NCBI RefSeq assembly: GCF_029852145.1
Contig: NC_079977.1
Location: 8,890,640 to 8,954,639 of the forward strand
Length of the DNA stretch: 64,000 nt
Source: Microplitis mediator
Lineage: Eukaryota > Arthropoda > Insecta > Hymenoptera > Braconidae
Direction of reading: 5' to 3'
A program made the translations under genes and the position numbers. A model generated the notes under the pieces. That model was not told the origin of the DNA. It saw only the letters and a program-made list of their open reading frames with translations, and did not search any database. Below are positions 25,404 to 64,000 of this stretch, piece after piece. The stretch's first letter is position 1, and each line of letters opens with the position of its first letter.

Positions 25404-26462
25404 CAGATATTTAATGAAACCAACAGCGATCTCTCTAGATCCACTGTTAAGTTCGTGAGTGCACAGTTGCAATCGTCATATAAAGGCATTACTAGGCTTT
25501 AATATGCTAAGTTTTATATGAACAAGTTATAAATATATTTAAATTTCGCGGGGAAAGATAATTATTTTTTTGTTTGTTTTTTTTTTTTTTTTTTTTTTAA
25601 TATTTTATAATTATTGACATAAACATTTTTTAATATTTTCAAATACAATACTGTTTTTTGTTTTTTATCTATTGAATACATCATTCTTTTAATAAACATC
25701 TAAACTTCAATAAGATTTTTCATATCTTTTTGTTGTTGAAATACTTTAGAAAAAAAAAACAAAATTACAAGACAGAGTTTGACGATTGTTATTAAAATAT
25801 TTATTTTATTAAGATTTAACGATAATAAAAATTTAAAAAATATAATCAAGCAGCTGAAAGTAAGGGCAGAATTCTCCAAATAGATTATATTTTTCAAAAA
25901 CTATCCATCCCAAAAAAAAAAAACTAAACCGTTACTATTTGCGAACATGTTATTTAAATAATTCATTTTGCTGTAATTGTAAAATAATTTTAATTACTAT
26001 TGTGAAATTTAAGGAGTAGTTATAGAAACTCATCATCAAGAAATAAAAATTTAAGTTTACCGTATAATTATTAATATCCTTTGACGAAATTTAACTATTA
26101 TTTTTAGAAATAAATACATTAATATTATTATAAATAATAATGTTGTGCTAAAATTTAAAATAGCGCGCTCCTTAAAAAAATTCAAACCTTTCAACTACAC
26201 TAGCGCCACTTCTGACTAAGTTTCTAATAAAATCACTAGGTTTCAGTACCGTACAAATCCTTCAGCTCTATTGGCTTATTTTAAATAAAAACAACCAATA
26301 ACAAATCAGGGCAAACGACGCCTCTACCACCAACAGTTCAACAGTTTTTTACGGGTTAACGTCTTAAATGTTTTAGGCATCTGTCTAATAAGTATTGAAA
26401 CAAGAACATTTAATGTAGTGTTAAATAATAAATTTATACAGTTGAATAATAATTAATATAAA
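25404..26462 (+). promoter_or_regulatory. Upstream region and 5' UTR of RacGAP1
   Basis: About 1 kb of AT-rich sequence precedes the RacGAP1 ATG. The last 300 bp contain TAGCGCGCTCC and CTAGCGCCAC, which resemble E2F-type GCGC cores. That would fit a cell-division gene, but the match is short and the assignment is inference. No TATA box is obvious. Confidence 0.3.
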
Positions 26463-29400
26463 ATGACATCCTTGTCAATAATAGCAACTCACGATGAGCT
26501 TGTACGATGTACAAATGTCCTTGTCAATGGATCCTGCGAAGAAGGTTAGCTTTTATTTTATTTATTATTTTTTATTTATTTCAGTCTGTGCAATAAAAAT
26601 TAATTTATATAGAAATAAAAATCTAGTCTATCTAAATTAATTTTTAAAAAATAAAAATGTAATATCAATTTTAATTTGAAACTACAAATTTTTTAAATTT
26701 GAAATATTCACATTCGATAATTAATAAACTATTTATTTTTGACTTAGAATTTTTGCAATTTGCAATAAATCAAGAGGAAATGCGTCAGAAATGGTTATCA
26801 GCAGTCCAAGAATGTCAGCGATTGCATTCAGCATTAGAAAAATCACGGCATGAATCAACAGATCTTGATCGTAAGTTAAGTCACGCACGTCGTCTTCTGG
26901 ACGAAGAGAAACGTCGGAGACGTATTGCTGAGGAGCAACGAAATTCACTGGAGCGACAAATAGCATTGGCACGAGATTTCTTATTTAATGATGGAGGTAG
27001 AAATTTAAATGACGAGACACGAGAAAAATTACAGTTTTTAAACAACACAACTCTTAATAATGGACGTCATAGTGGTAACACAAATTCAAAGGAATATTAC
27101 AACGACAAATTGAATACAATTGCTGAGCTGGACTCGACGGGGTCGATTCTGAGTGATTTAAGTTGTTACTCAAAATCTGAGGACGATTTGGATGCCAGTA
27201 TGCTGCTGAATCAGAATTTCAAGAATCGCGAGTGGAAAGAACACAGACCTAGTGGGGAGTATGGAGGGTCATCACGTAAACGTCGTAGTACTTTGAATAA
27301 AATTGCTGATTTAAATACTTCTGATCGTATTATCGCAACTACAACTGTTGTGTTACCTAAAGACGGCGCAGTCACTGCGTCATCTGTCATTGAAGCTATT
27401 GCTGGTGATGAAAATAATGATCCACGTGATAATGTACTGCACAGTTTACGTAAAAGACGTAAAAGTGGTGACCGTAAGTCAAAAAAAGTTACTGTACCCG
27501 ATTATAACTACAATAATGATGCTGATGACACTAAGCCATCAGCGCCAATGCCTGATAATTTTACTTCAGGTTCTGATAATGAAAATGTATTCAAGCCAAG
27601 TCCTAATATTGGTGGTTATACTTTTAACACCAAGTCTATGAGAGCACACAGTTTTATTGGTAAATCTGTCATTAAACCAGAAACATGTTCACCCTGTGGT
27701 AAGAGAATTAGGTTCGGTAAAATGGCTTTGAAGTGTCGGGATTGTAGAGCTGTTGCTCATTCTGAGTGCAAGGACTTAGTACCGCTGCCTTGTGTACCCG
27801 CTGGTAATACTCCGATACAACGTGGTATTACTGTAAGTATTTTTTTAAATTTTAGTTATTAATTATTAAACTCCAGGAGTTGGTACTTAAAATATATGGA
27901 AAATGGTGTAAAATATATTGCAAGCACCAACTTCAAGAGCTAGGTAATTATAAATTACCTTTAAAATAATTAGATTTCCACGGAATAAAACAGTTTAAAT
28001 TAAAATCTGGTAATGGTTTAAGGAAGATCACTAGTGTGATCGCCTGAAAAAAGATGATTTTTGGGAATTTTTTTAAACAAAACTACTGCATGGAATGTTT
28101 TAATGTTTCAATGATATATTTGTGGATATATAATGAATACAAGATGAAATTTATGGACCGAAAAATTCAAAATTCAGCGAGTTATTCATAATTTATCACA
28201 ATTTATATTATTTATTATTGAGTTATACAATTTAAAATCTGAGATATTTCAAATTTTATCGAAATTTTTTTCCAATAGTTTGGAAACAAATTTATTTTAA
28301 TCTAAATTCTCGCTAAAATCGAAAATATATTTTGGCATAATAGAAAAACTATTTTGTTGTTCAATGAATAATTAAAAATAAAGAAATTAATAACAAATAA
28401 TTTTTTAGAGTTAGTTAGAAAATTTTCATTTATATTCAGATTAAAAACTAATTTTTTTAGTTTTGAAAACAACCGGATTTTTATTTTTCGGATTTAAATA
28501 GCAGCATTTACTGCTTTAAGGAAATTATAGGACTCAAAATATTTTTAAAAAATCGAATTTTCGATTTTTCGAAAATTTTTGGTTTTAAAACTAGACACCT
28601 CACATATAAGATTAACTTATTGAATTTTATTTTCAAATAAATCTTGAGTTTATTTTTAAAAACAAAAATTTTTTTTACTTTGAATTATATAAGAATTAAA
28701 AGTGAAATAATTTTTAACTGAGGTTAATAATTTTAAACTGCCTAATAAAAAACCTAATTTTTGTACAATGTAAATTTTAAATATTATTTAATAATTATTA
28801 AATTATTTTAAAGGGTACAATTGCTGATTATACACCAATGATACCACCAATGGTACCGTCAATAGTAGTCCACTGCATAAACGAAGTGGAATTACGTGGA
28901 ATGAGCGAACAAGGATTGTATCGCGTTAACGGTGGTGCCAATGACGTTAAATGTTTGAAAGAAAAATTTTTAAAAAACAAAGGCGTTCCCAATTTATCAG
29001 AGATAGACATTGCGACTATTTGTTCTACTCTAAAAGATTTTTTACGGTAATAAATAAACTCATCACTTATAATTAATTATCAATTAACAATTAAAAATTC
29101 ATTACTAATAAAAAAAAAATTAAATTATTTTTCAACAGGTCACTACGCGAGCCATTGATAACCGTAGGCCTCTGGGCAGATTTCGTACGCGCAACAACGA
29201 TAACAGACAAGCAGGATGCCGATGCAGCATTATATCAAGCCATATCAGAGCTTCCTCAACCAAACCGCGATACTCTTGCCTTTTTAATTCTACACTTACA
29301 ACGTGTATCATCTACACCAGAATGTAAAATGCCGATAAGTAATTTAGCTAAAGTATTTGGGCCTACTTTAGTGGGTTATAGTTCTCAAGAACCTTCAGCA

Positions 29401-29676
29401 ACTTCAATGTTATCGGAAACAAAAACCCAAGCTGCAATCGTTGAAAGTTTATTGAAAATACCTTCTGATTACTGGGCTAATTTTGTAAATCCCGACTGCA
29501 TTAATGATATTGGGACACCACAAATGGGCGAATTAAAACACACGCCTTCTACGGAATCTTTATTAAAACGTACTGCATCGCGAGGATTTTTCAACACACC
29601 ACTGGCTTCTAGTCGGACATTTTTAAGGAAAAATAGAAAATATTTTGCCACACCACCACATAATAGTGGTATTTAA
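26463..29676 (+). CDS. RacGAP1: Rac GTPase-activating protein 1 (RacGAP1/Tumbleweed/RacGAP50C), 4 exons
   Basis: Coding exons 26463-26544, 26748-27832, 28814-29046 and 29139-29676 join with agreeing phases to 1938 nt (645 aa), close to the family's usual 620-640. Residues about 28-105 form a charged coiled coil (EEMRQKWLSAVQECQRLHSA, then RRLLDEEKRRRRIAEEQRNS). A basic Ser-rich middle follows. Residues about 328-376 are a C1 zinc finger: HSF, then CSPCGKRIRFG, CRDCRAVAHSECK and LPC. Residues about 400-560 are a RhoGAP domain with the arginine finger in EQGLYRVNGG (Arg426), then KDFLRSLREPLI and LAKVFGPTLVGY. With the kinesin MKLP1/Pavarotti it forms centralspindlin, which bundles the central spindle and controls Rho signalling in cytokinesis. 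ATG 26463 is the first in frame. The gene is convergent with DEPDC5. Confidence 0.95.
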
Positions 29677-29688
29677 AATTATTCTATC

Positions 29689-29698
29689 AATAAATAAA
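29689..29698 (+). terminator. RacGAP1 polyadenylation signals (overlapping AATAAA)
   Basis: AATAAATAAA begins 12 bp after the RacGAP1 stop codon and holds two overlapping canonical signals. Using either would give a very short 3' UTR that ends well before the convergent DEPDC5 stop at 30001. Further AT-rich signals lie downstream. Confidence 0.45.
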
Positions 29699-29942
29699 AT
29701 AATTATTAATTAATATTTTGAATAATTTATTGAAAATATATTTTTATCTTATTAAAAAATAATTAATAACTTTTTATAATCTAAATAGTTTTTTACTTAA
29801 TCAGTAATGAAGCTATTAATTTTTTATGTTTGTACCCTTAAATAATTATTTTTTATGTAACAATTATAACTTAATTTTCGAGTGTTTCAAATATAATATA
29901 ATATAAATTTAAATAAATATTTGATGACTGAAGATAATTATT

Positions 29943-29948
29943 TTTATT
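29943..29948 (-). terminator. DEPDC5 polyadenylation signal candidate
   Basis: TTTATT on the plus strand reads AATAAA on the minus strand, 53 bp beyond the DEPDC5 stop (30003-30001). It is the first canonical hexamer met downstream of the gene. Confidence 0.4.
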
Positions 29949-30000
29949 AACTTGAAAAAATATTTAACATTTTACTTATATTATTTATAATTTATAATTA

Positions 30001-58837
<28,837 letters not shown>

Positions 58838-59150
58838 TTTTATTTTTATATTTATATAACTACATTAATTTATTTACTAGTTACAAAACTTATATATTTA
58901 TCAGTCGAAAATATTTACACATTTTATTTTTTTACACTTTTTCGAGGTTAGTTTCTCTACATTCTGACAGACGATTAGAAATCAGCTGATTAAATTTGGC
59001 GCTACTTGTTAAAACGAATCAAATTTAAAAAAAGAAATATTAACATTCGGCAACACACCAACAATGGAAAGAACTTTTTATTTTAAAATTAAATCGAGAA
59101 ATCAATTTGATTATTCTTCAGGTAGAATTATACTTCAATGATTTAAAAAT
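58838..59150 (-). promoter_or_regulatory. Upstream region of DEPDC5
   Basis: The ATG at 58837-58835 is preceded by AT-rich leader. Around 58940-59010 the composition rises and includes ATTTGGCGCTAC. This may hold the core promoter, but no TATA box or initiator is distinctive. Confidence 0.25.
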
Positions 59151-59159
59151 AACTTCCTA

Positions 59160-59420
59160 ATTATTTCCATTTTGGTGTCAAACTCTTAAAAAAAAATAGT
59201 GTTATGATCGATATCAAGAGCTTGACATTAAAATGAGAACAACTAGAAAACAATGCAGAATTATAAAAAACTTCATTCAAAATAATTCGTAAGGAATAAA
59301 ATTGTCTACAAAAAGGATTCGATGACATTTTGTGATAAGTCTGATAGTATCGTCGGAAAAGTAAAAAGATCTCGAAACTTACTATAAATTTGACTTCAAG
59401 CTTCAATAACTTTTGAACAG
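59160..59420. repeat. Dispersed repeat related to 18301-18500
   Basis: The order GTGTCAA, then GCTTGACATTAAAATGAG, AATAAAATTGTCTACAAAAA and TCGTCGGAAAAGTAAAAA parallels the 18301-18500 segment, at lower identity. There is no credible coding frame. Confidence 0.4.
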
Positions 59421-59599
59421 ATGGATTTATCAAAAAATTATAAGAGACTTTTTTGTAGAGCGTTAAAATCCCTACAAAAATATATCCTGAGCTTATATGT
59501 ACAACGAGCCATTGCCGACGTGTAAAATTCCGAGCTTAAAATGTTTTTTTTCCTATGTTATATTAAAATGGAAAATAGAAAATTGTGATTCGCGACCTC

Positions 59600-59735
59600 C
59601 CCTAACCAAAAATTTCCATAGAATCCACTAAAATGCGACAAAAACCGCATAGCAATCAATACAGTCTATAGAATTCTATGCGGTTTTTGTCGCATTTGAG
59701 TGGATTCTATGGGAATTTTTGGATAGTGCCCTAAA
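59600..59735. repeat. Hairpin repeat with GCGACAAAAACCGCATAG, first copy
   Basis: AAAATTTCCATAGAATCCAC, then ATGCGACAAAAACCGCATAG, mirrors CTATGCGGTTTTTGTCGCAT, then GTGGATTCTATGGGAATTTT. The second copy at 63482-63597 differs at several positions in the loop. Confidence 0.75.
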
Positions 59736-59821
59736 CTAAACCAAATTCCCTACAAAAAAATTCCTGTACAATTTTGTTGTAAAGTTAGTGGTTTGTAAGT
59801 AAAATAAAAAAAAAATTGCAA

Positions 59822-60210
59822 CCCTCGCAGATTTGAATCACGGTGGGTTTGTTCCATTCTACCACTGTGATTACGCGGTGTATCCACCGTGATTCCACGA
59901 TTGCTTAACCACTGTGTATACACGGTGTTTTCACTGTGATTACGCGGTGGATACACCGTGGTACTACGGTGGTGAAATAGCACAAAGCCACCGTGGAATC
60001 ACGGTGGATACACCGCGTAATCACAGTGGAAACACCGTGTATACACAGTGGTCAAGCCACCGTGGAATCACGGTGGATTCACCGCGTAATCGGAGTGGAT
60101 ACACTGTGTATACCCGGTGGTGAAATGGAACAAACCCACCGCGTAACCACGGTGGATCCACGGTGTTTACACTTCCACGGTGTTTCCACCGTGATTCAAA
60201 TCTGCGAGGG
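59822..60210. mobile_element. 389-bp element made of CACCGTG/CACGGTGG sub-repeats
   Basis: The ends CCCTCGCAGATTTGAATCAC and GTGATTCAAATCTGCGAGGG are perfect inverted repeats. The inside is an array of short alternating motifs (CACGGTGGATACACCGCGTA, ACACCGTGTATACACAGTGG) giving many nested hairpins and a high GC content. Overlapping open frames on both strands only reflect the repeat. Confidence 0.8.
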
Positions 60211-60692
60211 AATTCGAAAAAAAATTGGCTTTAAGATTCTTTACCGGTGAGACCGGTTACAAAACATAAATTAGTTACAAGCAGTGATTTCCATCTATGG
60301 CCTATAGCGAAGCTATAGATAATTGAAAAAAAAATTTTTTAATTTATATCACGTTAATTAAATGGTACAATTTTAAATTCATTTAGCGAGTGCTTAAAAT
60401 TAAAATAAAGAGCGCATCTTTGGTGAGAATTTTAGGTATTTAAAGTTAATAACTTTTTAAAAATCAACGTTCAAACGGTATTTACAGCAAAACTGCTACT
60501 CTGACGGAAAGTATCAAATAAAGGTTTTGTACCGAATTTCATTAATTACAAAAAGGCTTCTAAAACCTCAATATAAATTTTGTACTTAGTGATAAGTTAA
60601 TATGTTTAATAAATACTTTTTCATGGAAATTATTATTTTCTGCTTGTATGACATAAAGGTAATAATTTTTCTAACTAAATTTACTTTGAATA

Positions 60693-60966
60693 CACTGAGA
60701 GAAAAAAGTGTATATTTCCAAGTAAAATTTCTTGATTTAAGTATTATTTTACTTAAATAGTGCCAAGTAAATATTTTCTTAATTTTAGTAAATATTTTCT
60801 TAATTTTAGTAAAAATGCATTGTCTGTAGAAATTTATGAGTAGATTCAAACAATTGTTATAAAGATAAGAAATATTATACTTCGATGTAGTAAATTTTTT
60901 TTTGTTTTCAGTATTATGAGTTAAGTAAATATGGTTACTTGAATTTAATTTTTTTTTCTCTCAGTG
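60693..60966. mobile_element. 274-bp MITE, TIR CACTGAGAGAAAA
   Basis: CACTGAGAGAAAAAAGTG at the left mirrors TTTTTTTCTCTCAGTG at the right, bordered by TA on each side. The interior has TTTTCTTAATTTTAGTAAATA in tandem. It shares termini with the 1.93-kb element at 42064-43992. Confidence 0.75.
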
Positions 60967-61081
60967 TAAAACTCAGCTACGATCAAAATGGTCATTTTAA
61001 CAAATTTATTATACCATTATAATATTTTTCACTTATTTTCAAATCGATTTATGTAAAGATTGTGTTAAAAACATGACCACA

Positions 61082-61660
61082 CCCTGATTAAAAAAGTGAA
61101 TTGAAAAGTATTGAAAATTATTTCAATTCTTTTCAATCCCTCGGCGGGATAGGAAAGTATTGAATGGAATTGAAATTTCGATCGTTTGAATACTTTCCAA
61201 TTCCAAAGTGGAATTCAAAAGTATTGAAAAGAATTCAATCCCACACTTGATCCGAAATATCGGATTATTTAGGTATTGAGAAGGATTCGGAAAGATTCAA
61301 AAATTTCAATTCATTTCAATCTTTTTCAATCCCACACATGACCCGAAATGTGATATTATTTAGGTATTGAGAAGGATTCAGAAAGATTCAAAAATTTCAA
61401 TTCATTTCAATCTTTTTCAATCCCACACTTGATCCGAAATGTCGGATTATTTAGGTATTGAGAAGGATTCAGAAAGATTAAAAATATCAATTCATTTCAA
61501 TCTTTTTCAATTCCTCGGAAGTTCAGAAATTCTTTTATTATTTTGGGATTGAAAAGTCTTCATTTTATGTCAAAATGAAAACCTTGGGGTATAGAAAGTA
61601 TTCGAAAGGATTCATTTCTCATCTTTTTCAATACTTTTCAATCCACTTTTTTAATCAGGG
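61082..61660. mobile_element. 579-bp element, TIR CCCTGATTAAAAAAGTG, with internal 91-bp repeats
   Basis: CCCTGATTAAAAAAGTGAAT mirrors CCACTTTTTTAATCAGGG. Three internal units start near 61251, 61342 and 61433, each with CCGAAAT-TCGGATTATTTAGG or a close variant, then TATTGAGAAGGATTC, then CAATTCATTTCAATC. Same termini as the 151-bp element at 14376. Confidence 0.75.
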
Positions 61661-62902
61661 CAACCATACCGTTGATTTCTAAAAAGTTATTAACTTCAAA
61701 TACTTGTCACTTTTGAACCGTGCGTTTTAGAGCTTATGAACTCATGAACAATTTTGTAGAACACAAAATTTCCTATAAAAAACTTTTTCCTCAACGTCAA
61801 ATAAAGTTATAGGATTTTTTATAAAAACAAAAAAAAAAAAATAAAAATCCCGTACTATTAGCATGGGAAAATTCAAAGAGCGAGCGCCACCTTTTAAAAT
61901 TGAAATAAAAAGTCGTCCTTTTGACAGGATTTTTTTTCGATTTATAGAAGCTTTTTTTACAACAGCCGAAAGAAGAAAAAAACATCGATTTTTTTTGGAG
62001 CTCCCTAGTATATATATATAAAATTTTCTAAATGTCATCTTATCTCATTGTAATAGTCATATTCTTATAAAAAATATATCGAAAAAAGTATGGGCGTGTT
62101 CGGCCAAACTAAAGTCCTAAAGATTTCCCTAATAGTCACTTTAGCTTGAAATTGACGATAATTTGATGTTTGAATTACTTCAGATTTGCGGCCCGAATTT
62201 GCCGACAATTTGACAGCAAAAGTTGAAAATAAAAATTTGCGGTTAATTTTTCTTCAATTTAAAGGTACCCTGCATGGAGAATAGAGACAGTCTCTATTGT
62301 TATGTCCTCAGTGGCCTCAGGTGCCTCCACCTGTTAATTAATTGGCTTGCAGGCACACCGTCAAAAGTAAAAATTTCAGAAGTATACCAACTTCAGAAAC
62401 TCACAGTTAGGAATGTAAAAAATAAAGATGGTTCATAATTCAGAATGACAAATTATCACCTTGTCAAAAACATCGAATCTCTAATCTTTATATCAACGCA
62501 TACTCAGAATTTACAATATTTATCCTTTCGTAATAAAGAATTAACAATATTTAGAATGACAATATTTCAGAAATTCAATACTTCCGAAATTTCAAACTAC
62601 GAACGCCAATTCTTCAGAATTACATTTTATACGAATGACCATTTTAGTAAAATTTTCTAAGCTTTGCTGACAGTCGGTATTACAGACTTTCCCTATGAAT
62701 TTACCATTATCATGTGAGTGCTTTGGCGGATTGATTGTGTTTAAAAAATTTGTATGAATCGTTGTGTAATAATTATATATGAATTTAACGAGTTTAATTT
62801 GTATGAAACGATTCAATTGAATGTACTTAATTAAGATAGAAGTGCTATTTGTGGCCAGTGTTTTATTTTTAGACCTTTAATATTTTATTTTAATTAATGG
62901 AG
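61661..62902. other. Intergenic stretch with no gene recognised
   Basis: AT-rich with several short open frames, none with coding character. Around 62420-62640 the motif TTCAGAAT recurs irregularly, and 62270-62350 is slightly GC-richer. Neither could be assigned. Confidence 0.35.
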
Positions 62903-64000
62903 AAGTATAAAAAAAAAAAAAAATTCATTCTAATACAGTAAAAAAAATTCCCTTTGAATAAATTAAAAAAAATTCATTATATCATTACGTACCTTGCGTA
63001 TTATTTTATTAAAATTTTTGAAGTAACCAAAACTGGCACTAAAGTGGCCACAAATAGTACTTCTATCCTATATGAATTATAAAATAAAATTCAAATAAGA
63101 TATTAAAAATTATACACGGATCAATGTCCAATAGAATAAATTAATTATTCTTGAACTATAATTATTATTTTAAATATTGGACCTAATAAAACATAAACAT
63201 ATGTGTTAATTATAAATTTATAAATAAAAAATACGTCTGGATTTGATTTAGGCTGTAGTTTTATTCATCACACAAGCATTAATAATAATTAAGTTACAAT
63301 AATAATTTAAATTTCATAATATAACCGTAAAATTAGTCACATAATTTTTTTAACACATGTGAATAAACAATATAATCTCATCTTTTCAAAAATAGTTTAT
63401 AGATTTTAAATATTATCAATTTAAATAAACTAAATTTTAATCGAAACTAATCTTGATGTATATCAGTATATACCCTGTTCAAAAATTCTTATAGAATCCA
63501 CTCAACTGCGACAAAAACCGCATAGAATCTTATAGACTGTATTGGTTTCAATGCCGTTTTTGTCGCATGTGATTGGATTCTATGAGAATTTTTAAATTAT
63601 TATTATTGTAACTTAATTATTATTAATGCTTGTGTGATGAATAAAAATACAGCCTGAATCAAATCTAGATGTATTTTTTATTTATACATTTATAATTAAC
63701 ATATATGTTTATGTTTTATTAGGTCCAATATTTTAAATAATAATTATAATTCAAGAATAATTAATTTATTCTATTGGACATTGATCCGTGTATAATTTTT
63801 AATATCTTATTTGAATTTTATTTTATAATTCATATAGGATAGAAGTACCATTTGTGGCCATTTTAGTGCCAGTTTTGGTTGCTTCAAAAATTTTAATAAA
63901 ATAATATGCAAGGTACGTGATGATATAATGAATTTTTTTTAATTTATTCAAAGGGAATTTTTTTTACTGTATTAGAATGAATTTTTTTTTTTTTATACTT
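62903..64000. repeat. Large palindrome, arms about 0.4 kb, cut by the window end
   Basis: AGTATAAAAAAAAAAAAATT at 62905 is the inverse of the last bases of the window. Between, the blocks GGCCACAAATAGTACTTCTA / TAGAAGTACCATTTGTGGCC, CACGGATCAATGTCCAATAG / CTATTGGACATTGATCCGTG and ATCACACAAGCATTAATAAT / ATTATTAATGCTTGTGTGAT mirror in order. The centre (63325-63590) contains the second copy of the GCGACAAAAACCGCATAG hairpin. Confidence 0.85.

Noticed and set aside
59750..60250. Several overlapping frames with repeated HRGITVDTPRNHSG-like peptides
   Set aside because: These are translations of the CACCGTG sub-repeat array on both strands, not genes.

Overview
The window is eukaryotic nuclear DNA from an insect, most likely a hymenopteran such as a parasitoid wasp. 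It is very AT-rich, its genes are split by GT-AG introns, and both the genes and the introns are crowded with miniature inverted-repeat elements. The lineage is inferred from overall character and protein flavour; no diagnostic marker was seen. There is no operon, CRISPR array or bacterial feature.

Three genes are well supported. (1) A seven-exon arrestin-domain gene on the plus strand (4962-12164, 393 aa). (2) A four-exon RacGAP1/Tumbleweed gene on the plus strand (26463-29676, 645 aa), a centralspindlin Rho-family GAP with coiled coil, C1 zinc finger and RhoGAP domain. (3) A complete DEPDC5/Iml1 gene on the minus strand (58837 down to 30001, about 1555 aa, 18 coding exons per transcript), the GATOR1 subunit that represses TORC1 when amino acids are scarce. 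RacGAP1 and DEPDC5 are convergent, with stop codons 325 bp apart. Exons were joined by hand; phases agree at every junction and both totals are multiples of three.

The most interesting genic observation is in DEPDC5. Two neighbouring 74-nt exons (45178-45105 and 44762-44689) have the same entry and exit phase. Using both, or neither, breaks the frame, so they behave like mutually exclusive exons encoding alternative 25-residue linker segments before the DEP domain.

Layout: 1-4900 intergenic DNA with nested MITEs; 4962-12164 arrestin-domain gene; 12165-26460 repeats, a short unrecognised spliced ORF (16816-16319), a THAP-like pseudogene piece and the 3' end of a non-LTR retrotransposon; 26463-29676 RacGAP1; 30001-58837 DEPDC5, whose introns hold a 4.1-kb foldback element, a tRNA-Lys-like cassette, a 1.9-kb inverted-repeat element with a GC-rich core and a 1.1-kb pure ATT array; 58838-64000 more inverted-repeat elements, ending in a 1.1-kb palindrome cut by the window edge.

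Repeat boundaries were placed by eye from matching inverted termini and may be off by a few bases. Family names above the level of 'TIR element' are not claimed.
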